Shown here piece after piece: positions 27,201-33,400 of a stretch of 64,000 bases of DNA. The stretch lies in NCBI RefSeq assembly GCF_020166435.1, contig NZ_JAINZP010000020.1, positions 17,378 through 81,377 of the forward strand, written 5' to 3'. Position 1 is the first letter of the stretch; every line of letters starts with the position of its first letter. The position numbers and the translations under genes were made by a program. This DNA is from Pectobacterium versatile. GTDB lineage: Bacteria; Pseudomonadota; Gammaproteobacteria; Enterobacterales; Enterobacteriaceae. Under the pieces are notes generated by a model. The model was not told the origin of the DNA. It searched no databases and saw nothing but the letters and a program-made list of their open reading frames with translations.

Positions 27201-27860
27201 GACCCTGGTGGTATAAATTCTGATAAAAAAATGGAGAAACTAAACCTGCGCAAATGGAATGAGTTACCATCCCATAATGTCAACCTACCTAAAATTGATT
27301 CCGAAGAGAATGAAATCCCACAAATATGGCATGATACAAGCATGCATGATGAGATTGAGGTTGATGTGGGTTGCATGGAAACTGTCACGGATTCCACAAC
27401 TATACTGACCACGAATGGATTAAGCGATTGTTCAGCGTTAATAGTATTATCGGACTGGAATGGGGTTTCTTATGGGGGCCGCACTCTGATTCATCTAAAC
27501 GGTAGTAATGTTTCATTTGGCCTGAAATATGGGGCCGATGCTAGCGGATTGATCTCTGAGCTCCGTAATAAAATAGTTGGAGGCGGAAAAGTTATCTTGG
27601 TTGGAGGGGATCAGAGTGAGTCAGATAGGAGCCTTAGTTTTATCATAGCTCAAAAACCTTTGTATGAACTTGTTAGTACCCCCAGCATATCCTTAACTAT
27701 CGCTTGTTCTGCTCAAGTTTCTGTTTATCCAGATGGAACATTCGGTCTTGGAGATATAGAAGACAGAAGAGGAGTGTTAACCAGGGAAAACGTTAGAGAT
27801 ATACTATCTTACGTTCGGATATTGGAACCAGAGCTACAGCCAGACGCGAATCCTTCATGA
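24222..27860 (+). CDS. giant Ala-rich repeat protein with CheD/CNF-like C-terminal domain, candidate toxin
   Basis: A 1212-residue protein, not recognised as a named family. Residues 1-400 are AT-rich-coded and non-repetitive, with a Gly-rich hydrophobic segment at 130-147 (GLVGMGLLTGAGVIGGIW) and a furin-like dibasic site R228-E-K-R231. Residues 429-480 hold four or more GGIAVGLVGGAA units. Residues about 480-955 are 4-residue repeats such as AAKDVVEG and AAEDVAGN, LEA-like. Residues 1000-1212 are non-repetitive: GLSDC with Cys1070, RTLIH with His1091, then LKYGADASGLISELRNKI, an order resembling the Cys...His...KYAD pattern of CheD/CNF glutamine deamidases. No Sec signal peptide is visible. 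The start is fixed by GGAG at 24211. Flanked by transposase remnants; export route and target unknown. The deamidase reading is inference. Confidence 0.65.
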   Translation: MRNETLTNTSYKLSTLNINSREDKVRRPNEISNVSSGLTSQLKDINNSYEQLYHGVKNEISTERSTQFWNYLWPFSSAQPAELNDDGEGVPLTEILIEGELIRLQAESLKDSNNKQESCRGWKGSYLKRGLVGMGLLTGAGVIGGIWHYAGRNGYNESKDDFALPTSITPLSNLVASCHNFQMPFDRTILPSDLFIARNCEYNLEMDFIKNVVTQSLDFIPDFNPIVREKRSISLNNINIPYLILTIVQDQTIDWRVRNEFDLIFRQADDSPDVRNAKSSEEKHIKLLLKTIQITQQCIDNNKYGYVKYNSFESFSDILKKLWTTANNLPDLYSKNAVEKFKENYGDISTTTELHNSSDTSHGTTVPIPITEPQIIDNTVGNDTSVGALVEGAVIASAGGGVIISAGTAACTSCADIGPVASDAGDGAGGIAVGLVGGAAGGIAVGLVGGAAGGIAVGLVGGAAGGAAGGIAVGLVGGAAEDVAGNAVEGAVVSAAEDVAGNAAGNAAEDAVEGAVEGAAKDVAEGAAKDVAEGAAKDVVEGAAKDVVEGAAEDVAGNAVEGAVVSAAEDVAGGAAEDVVEGAAKDVVEGAAKDVAEGAAKDVVEGAAKDVAGGAAKDVVEGAAKDVAEGAAKDVVEGAAKDVVEGAAKDVVEGAAKDVVEGAAEDVAEDAVVNAAENVAGNAVEDAARNAAEDVVEGAAEDVAEDAVVNAAEDVAGNAVEDAARNAAEGAVVSAAEDVAGGAAEDVAEDVAEDVAEGAAEGAAKDVVEGAAKDVAEGAVEDVAGNAVVSAAEDVAGNVAEGAAKDVVEGAAEDVAEGAVEGAAKDVVEGAAKDVAEGAVEDVAGNAVVSAAEDVAGNAVVSAAEDVAGNAVEGSVVSAAEDVAGNAVEDAVEDAVEDAVEDAVEDAVEDAVEDAVEDAVKDAVKDAVKDAVKDAVKDAFKDAFKDAIEDAVEDTAKNTEAMKNKFEYVFSDVLRDIKKQLSEHDTGSLKKSSDPGGINSDKKMEKLNLRKWNELPSHNVNLPKIDSEENEIPQIWHDTSMHDEIEVDVGCMETVTDSTTILTTNGLSDCSALIVLSDWNGVSYGGRTLIHLNGSNVSFGLKYGADASGLISELRNKIVGGGKVILVGGDQSESDRSLSFIIAQKPLYELVSTPSISLTIACSAQVSVYPDGTFGLGDIEDRRGVLTRENVRDILSYVRILEPELQPDANPS
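25506..27090 (+). repeat. in-frame 12-bp tandem repeat tract (about 130 units)
   Basis: The basic unit is RAA-GRT-GYT-GYC, often paired as a 24-bp unit (GAAGGTGCTGCC + AAAGATGTTGTC). The first part, to about 25660, is a 36-bp Gly-rich unit (GGTATTGCTGTAGGTCTTGT and following). The last part (26870-27070) is a run of GAAGATGCTGTC and then AAAGATGCTGTC. Unit length is a multiple of three, so copy changes keep the frame. Third positions hardly vary, pointing to recent expansion by slippage or recombination. Confidence 0.92.
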
Positions 27861-27954
27861 CAAAAGACAAAATGCTGGCGGACGGTTTGCCGATGTGACG
27901 ATATTGATGTGAGTCCGGCAAAATGGATTACTATCTGGGCAGGCCGTTGCGCTG

Positions 27955-28293
27955 TCCGGATAGCAAGCAGGCCCAAAGCGTTAACATCAACATCAAGGCC
28001 CTAACACGTGGTGAGTAGCGCATCTGGTCATCGATGCGACGATAGCCTGAAAAGGAAGAAAATTAAACCGGCTATCCCGCCGCGCACAGTGGGGGGGGAA
28101 TACTGGCCGCTGTAGTGGAATGAGGTGGTGGCAAATCAGCGTCTGACGGGCAGCAACAAATCATGGAAAGAGAAAGTGGGTTATCACCTGTATCCAGTGG
28201 CGGAAACGGCGATGTCGCGGCTAAAAAAGGTGTGCGGCGGACGCTGCGGAACTACGATGCACAGGTAGGTGACCGTCTGAGCGATCACCTTTA
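27955..28293 (+). pseudogene. IS5-group transposase remnant, right of the repeat-protein gene
   Basis: Degenerate coding sequence on the plus strand. Fragments read VNINIKALTRGE, then RKKIKPAIPPRTV, EYWPL, VANQRLTGSNKSWKEKVGYH and VAETAMSRLKKVCGG...NYDAQVGD, in the order of an IS903/IS5-type transposase. A frameshift at the G8 run near 28092, stops, and the lost DDE core make it non-functional. It is inverted relative to the fragment at 23883-23977. The rest of 27861-28345 holds no gene I can support. Confidence 0.75.
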
Positions 28294-28345
28294 ATACGAT
28301 GGCAGTTACACAGAATTATTTACAGGGACCTCTATCTGCGCTGCG

Positions 28346-28729
28346 CTATTCTGATTTTTTATCAATTAGCCCAAGTAAATACATATCATAGAGAAGATCT
28401 GATTTTTCTTCCTCGGTGATATATTGGATGAGACTATCCAAACCCTGATTTGAGATGAGTATTTTTATACTGTTACGTAAATTTTTTTCAACCTGTTGTA
28501 GTCCCCTTCCTGCCATTAAAACCAATGTGACCACGTCGAGCATTAGGTTTTCTATATCTAATTCATAAGCATTTTCAAACTGATAGTATGCATATCCGAT
28601 CTCTGATTCATGTTCGGCCCATTTTTCATCTCGGCGATTAAACGACTCAATTTTATTCCTGCAATAGATATAATAATACCTTAAAAGAGAATTTTTAATT
28701 TCTTCATAATTAACTCTTTCCTCTGTCAT
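28346..28729 (-). CDS. orphan CDI immunity protein (for deaminase-type toxin)
   Basis: A 127-residue, acidic, helical protein. ATG 28729 follows AGGAGA and overlaps the end of the upstream deaminase-toxin frame by 20 bp. It is clearly paralogous to 29376-29753: both share EIGYAY, IENLMLDVV/IENLMLEVL, AGRG and the C-terminal ITEEEKSDLLYDM...LGL.DKKSE. Position directly after a toxin C-terminus and small acidic character mark it as the cognate immunity protein (cdiI type). I do not recognise a named family. Confidence 0.75.
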   Translation of the reverse strand: MTEERVNYEEIKNSLLRYYYIYCRNKIESFNRRDEKWAEHESEIGYAYYQFENAYELDIENLMLDVVTLVLMAGRGLQQVEKNLRNSIKILISNQGLDSLIQYITEEEKSDLLYDMYLLGLIDKKSE

Positions 28730-29306
28730 TTTTTTCTCCTAGTCTCAATGCAATCCCGTTATTGTCGAGTATTTTTACTTCAATCCTAGGATATCTTTGC
28801 TGAAATTGCTCTACAACTCCTAAACAACTTCCACAGGCTGGGCGCTCTGTAAAGATAGTAACCGTTCCTTTAGCTGATATATTACCACCTAATTTTTCTG
28901 AAATATCATCCAGTATCTTATATTCTGAATCCGTATTTATGGCTATTATAAACCCCTTATTGTTAGGTATCTCTTGGTATTTGAAACTCTCACTTCCTTT
29001 ACCAACTAAGCCATTACTGGATACATTCACACCACTATGCACAGCCAGCGTTTTTGGAATGCCGAGGGTATTAATATCCACGACAGCAACATTACCACTA
29101 CGTTTGGGATCTGATGGTAGTCCTGCTCTTAAATCTGTCACCTGCTGCCTAAAACCTGCCGCTTGCTGTATGGTCTTCTCATTAATCAGATAACTTTTCC
29201 AACCTGCGGTTGGCGTCACGAGGCTTTTTGACAGGTACTGATTACCAACGCCTGCCTTGCCGATGCCCGCGAATGTACTCGCTATCGAAATACCAAAACC
29301 TAAAGT
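28710..29306 (-). CDS. orphan CdiA C-terminal fragment with deaminase-type toxin domain
   Basis: The frame is open from after TAA 29307-29309 to the stop at 28710 (198 residues) but has no convincing start; GTG 29219 (reading MTPTAGWKSY) is the first likely one. Upstream codons (GFGISIASTFAGIGKAGVG) look like the linker of a CdiA-type exoprotein, so this is a displaced toxin tip. The last 80 residues match the nucleic-acid deaminase superfamily: TDSEYKILDDI (a D-x-E in place of the usual H/C-x-E), then FTERPACGSCLGVVEQF with the CxxC zinc pair. It lies on the cdiBA strand with its immunity gene. It is probably silent unless recombined onto cdiA. Confidence 0.7.
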   Translation of the reverse strand, partial: TLGFGISIASTFAGIGKAGVGNQYLSKSLVTPTAGWKSYLINEKTIQQAAGFRQQVTDLRAGLPSDPKRSGNVAVVDINTLGIPKTLAVHSGVNVSSNGLVGKGSESFKYQEIPNNKGFIIAINTDSEYKILDDISEKLGGNISAKGTVTIFTERPACGSCLGVVEQFQQRYPRIEVKILDNNGIALRLGEKNDRGKS

Positions 29307-29375
29307 TTATTTAGCCTCAAGATGAGGCCTATTAATTTTTGCTAGTAGCGGCCTACAAGGGCCGCTCTGTCTGCT

Positions 29376-29753
29376 CTATTCTGATTTTTTATCAACTAAT
29401 CCTAATAAAGACATATCATAGAGAAGATCTGATTTTTCCTCCTCGGTGATCTCCTCTAACAACTGTTCCAGAGGATGTTCAGCGAGAATTTTTTCTATCA
29501 TCTCTCTATGATATTTTGCGGATTTTTCTGGCCCTCTTCCTGCAATCATAATTAAAGATAAAACCTCAAGCATTAAATTTTCAATGGGGAAATCATAAGA
29601 TCCCTCTGCTTGATCATAGGCATAGCCAATCTCTTGAAAGTAAATATTTTCTATTTCTTTCCCTTTATTTTTAACAAATATCATGTTTCTACAGCAGTCA
29701 TAATATTTAATTAAAAATGACTCTTTTATTTCTTTGTAATCAATGCGTTCCAT
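29376..29753 (-). CDS. second orphan CDI immunity protein
   Basis: A 125-residue paralogue of the 28346-28729 protein (MERIDYKEIKESFL..., IENLMLEVLSLIMIAGRGPE, EITEEEKSDLLYDMSLLGLV). The ATG at 29753 is preceded by AAGGAA and lies 3 bp after the stop codon of a toxin remnant. It is intact although its toxin partner is reduced to about 50 codons. It may still protect against siblings carrying the matching deaminase toxin. Confidence 0.75.
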   Translation of the reverse strand: MERIDYKEIKESFLIKYYDCCRNMIFVKNKGKEIENIYFQEIGYAYDQAEGSYDFPIENLMLEVLSLIMIAGRGPEKSAKYHREMIEKILAEHPLEQLLEEITEEEKSDLLYDMSLLGLVDKKSE

Positions 29754-29756
29754 TTT

Positions 29757-29909
29757 CTAATTCCTTCTCACAGGGATAAGTCTTACACCATTATTATCCA
29801 AAACGTCAACTTTAATTCCAGGGTATTTTTTCTGAAACTGTTCAATAACACCTAAACAGCTTTCACATGCTGGTTTTTGTTGACCACTACATTTTATGAT
29901 TGAGTTTGG
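29757..29909 (-). pseudogene. remnant of a second deaminase-type CdiA toxin tip
   Basis: An open stretch of 50 codons between two stops reads ...CSGQQKPACESCLGVIEQFQ...YPGIKVDVLDNNGVRLIP. It parallels the PACGSCLGVVEQFQ...YPRIEVKILDNNGIALRL of the fragment at 28710-29306. Only the CxxC half of the deaminase domain is left. The next 200 bp (29910-30113) hold no gene, only a hairpin. Confidence 0.7.
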
Positions 29910-30060
29910 TTATCGTCTGGATGGCCATTTCTGATAAATGGAATTTATACCTAATGGTGAATAATCTTGTAATTTAATTGATATCAATTGGTTATAGGTT
30001 GACGTTTTTTGATATTCATATTTATCCTCCCCATGCCTATGGGTTGTTTTTAATTATTAC

Positions 30061-30094
30061 ACAACATCCATGAATTAAACTTCATGGATGTTGT
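30061..30094. terminator. hairpin after cdiI
   Basis: ACAACATCCATGAA-TTAAAC-TTCATGGATGTTGT, a perfect 14-bp stem with a 6-base loop, 20 bp past the cdiI stop. It likely ends the cdiBAI transcript; the following U-tract is poor (GTAATAATTAAAAAC). Confidence 0.6.
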
Positions 30095-30113
30095 CTGAAT
30101 TACTCTTAAATTA

Positions 30114-30443
30114 TTATTTTGGACCTTCCCACAGGAGCTTCGACTTCATTTCCTGTGGAACCATTTCAAAAAGAGATGATATAAGTTCTTTTTGACCGCT
30201 ATAAGCTATTGAAATATCATCACTACAGTTTTCAATATAATATCTTGCCTGATTGTTTAGAAAGTAAATATCGTGATCTTCAAAATCTGGCGTCAAGATC
30301 GTGTAAGCTAGATTATGGACAAGTTCCGCTTCATAGTAGCATGACAAATCAGATGATTTTTTATGTTGTTGCATGTTCCTGATATAAGGAATAGAAAGTA
30401 ACAACATTTTTATATATATTTCGTTCTTTTTTAATTTGTTCAT
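30114..30443 (-). CDS. cdiI: CDI immunity protein for the ParB-like toxin tip
   Basis: A 109-residue protein. ATG 30443 (MNKLKKNEIYIKM) follows AAGGAAAT, and one base separates it from the cdiA stop codon (TAA-A-ATG), so the genes are translationally coupled. The frame is open back to 30509 within cdiA, but that part is not needed. Predicted helical and mildly acidic (DLSCYYEAELVHNLAYTILTPDFEDHD). It is unrelated by eye to the two orphan immunity genes downstream, as expected for a different toxin. Assignment rests on position and size. Confidence 0.75.
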   Translation of the reverse strand: MNKLKKNEIYIKMLLLSIPYIRNMQQHKKSSDLSCYYEAELVHNLAYTILTPDFEDHDIYFLNNQARYYIENCSDDISIAYSGQKELISSLFEMVPQEMKSKLLWEGPK

Positions 30444-30444
30444 T

Positions 30445-33400
30445 TTATTTCCTTTTTGGCATAAGTTTTGCATCTGCAGGAACTGTATTTGTTTTAGTCC
30501 ACACACCATTTTTCAATAAACTATTTACAAAAGTTGCATCTCCAGTTTCTTTATAGAGTTCTAGGGCTGCAGCCATCCGGTGATTCCCCTCAGAAACATA
30601 GTATCTACCATTGTTATCTACGAAACCAGCGATTATACCCTTCGGATCTGAGTATAAGTATTTTCCATTTTGCATATCATTTTTTATAAAATCGATCTGA
30701 TGAGGTTCCCTTAGGCCAACCTGAAGACTTTTTATGTTTGGCAAAGAACCTCTTGATGATAAAGATCCTATTTCTGATATATAACCTTTTATCACAGGTG
30801 ATAAATATTTTCCTGCTAAGCCGAATAGCGCATAACCTGCTAACTCCCCTGCAGCGTCTTTAGCAAAAAGAGTTAAACCACAGCTATAGCTAATATCCAT
30901 GCCGCAACTGTTAAATCGTTCGTAAGCATTTAAACCCATATCTCTAAACTGATTAGACAAATCGAATCCAATCTGTTTTTCCAACTCATTATATCCAGAA
31001 GCTGTAGAAATCCCATAAAGCATGTCATTAATACAGGTGGCATTACCTGCAGCTCGGCATCCTTCAAATATCTCTTGGTTCTTTACTGATATTTGATTCA
31101 TTTCCTTGCGTACATTACTCTCACAAACGCTGTCTTTACATGCAGCGTACTTCTCGGCGAGTGTTTTTGGTTCCTCATGCATTAAGAAGTTAAATTGCAG
31201 GACACTTTCTGCAGCGCTAGCACCGCTATTAACACCACTGGCTTTGCCAGTAATAGCGGCTCCCGCTAAAGCACCAATAATTCTGCCAGTAGAGGTTATC
31301 TGTATTTCTCTTAAGGCTGGGTCAACGAAAGTGTTACCTAAACTGATTGCCGCTAGCTCTGCTGCTAACGCACCAGCCGCAGCGCCTTTAGCATTGCCCC
31401 CTCCGATTTCTGCTGCAACACCCGCAATAACCGCATGGCTGATTACTCGTCTCGGGTCATCCATTGGCAAGCCTAGGACTTCACCCTTATCCCCGATAAA
31501 TTTCGCTCCTTCCGCATTGATCTGGCTGCCGATGTTACTTAGAAGCGCCGTGGTGAAATTATCCTTAAAGCTACCGCCATTAATCGCGGTGCCGAGGCTG
31601 GAGCTGATCACTGATTGTCCGGCAACCCGTTGCGCGACTTTGCTCCAGTCACCGTTGCTGAGCATGGGCAGTTTAGCCTTGGCGGGATCGATAACGGTTG
31701 TACCGTTAGTTGCCTGACTAAACTGCATGACTTCATCGAAGCCTGCTAATGCACCGCCGATCACCATTGAGGTAACCAGTGATTTGACAGAATCGCTGCT
31801 GCTCATGGCCTGGAACGTTTTAGACAGGTTGCCTTTGTTATCAACCAGTGCAACTGCCGCCTGCGAGGTCAGCGCTGTCATGCCTGAATAGGCTGCGCCG
31901 CTTACGACAGCGACTGTTGTCGCGCTAGCCCCAGTTCCCACAGCACCAGCAGCCAACTGACCTGCCGTTGCTGCCAGTCCTGTGCCTGCGGTTACCGCCG
32001 CAACAGCGATTGCAATTACTGCACCGACCACTGGGTTTAAACTCTGAGTCGTATGGTTCCAACTACTATAGGCATCTTGTACTGTGTTCCATTGCACATC
32101 TTTACGGGTATTTAACCCTTTCAGCCACGTCGCCCCTGGAGTATTGCTGAGAATCAGTAATGCATTTTGCAGCGATTGAGCATTGCGTGTTTTTACGGCA
32201 GCGGAAACTCCTGTCGCTGCATCAACGGTAAACTGTCCACCCGCGTGGATTGATGGCAATAGCCAGGTATCTTTGGTGTATCCCCTGTCGGAATTTTTAA
32301 TGAAGAAGCCTTTCGATGTGGTGATAGTCTGCTCAAACGTGGTGTTTTTTACCGCCTTAAAGATGACCTTGCCTTGAGTGCTGGTAAGTTTAGCGTTTTT
32401 GCCAGCTTCAATTATGCTGGCTTCATAGATACTGTCATCACGACTTAATAGGTTGATATCACTTCCAGCGGTAAACTCAGTCACCTTTTGGCTAACATTA
32501 TGGTAAGTCTGCTTACCCTTTTTCTTTTTGCCATACCAGGTGCGACTGCTGGATTCTTTTTCATAGTGATTGGTTTCCTCCATGGCTTGTGCGTACAGGA
32601 ATCCCCCTTTAGCGGCCACATCCATTGCACCTTTTGCAAGTAAACTCGTAGCCTGAAATAAGATGCTACTGCTAGATAAAAGTGTCAGTACACCACCGCT
32701 GTTTAATACGACATTTTGTTGTGTTATCGATTCATTAAACTCTTTATCACCTTCTCGCACTGAATGATTCTGTAGTGCATTGAGTTCCACTTTACCATTG
32801 CTGCTTAAGGTCATATCCCCTGTTGACGTTAATGAACTGCCGGATGCAATAAGATCGCCGTTTGTGGCAAGAGTAAGATTTTTTCGCGCATTAATCTGAG
32901 TAGTAACATGGCGGTCATCTCTATTATCTTCATCTGGTTCGGCAATCGCAGAATATGCCGTTGAAAGTAATGAAATTGTGTTGCCTGCGAGGAGAGTAAT
33001 GTTGTTGGCAGATAAATTTGCTGATTTAATATTAATTGTATTTCCTGCATTTATCAGTAAATCCCCACCCGTATTAAGTCGGCTTGATAATGAAGGTGTG
33101 CGTGTAGACGGTAAAAATTCGCTGTAGATATTACCTACGGTTTTAGCGTCAATGGTTATCATTCCATTGGCAATTAGATCAATACCTTTTGCGGCAGTAA
33201 GAGATACGCCCGATAAGGTAAGATTACCTTTTGCCTTGGCAAGAATATTACCGTTTGAGAATAAATCATTTAGTTTGAAAAATGCATTTTCAAATATTTT
33301 TTGATTATTCTGCTGTGTGGTTTCTATTCTTCGCTGGTGGGTGGTGAGATCATAAATAGAATTAGTGATACTAATGTCTTTTCCTGCAATAAACTCTGTG

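Noticed and set aside
25340..27412. 690-codon open frame on the minus strand across the repeat tract (Ser/Ala/Thr-rich)
   Set aside because: It is open only because the 12-bp repeat excludes stop codons in that frame; it extends into the antisense of unique coding sequence with no ribosome site, and the plus-strand frame has a clear start and a non-repetitive conserved-looking end.
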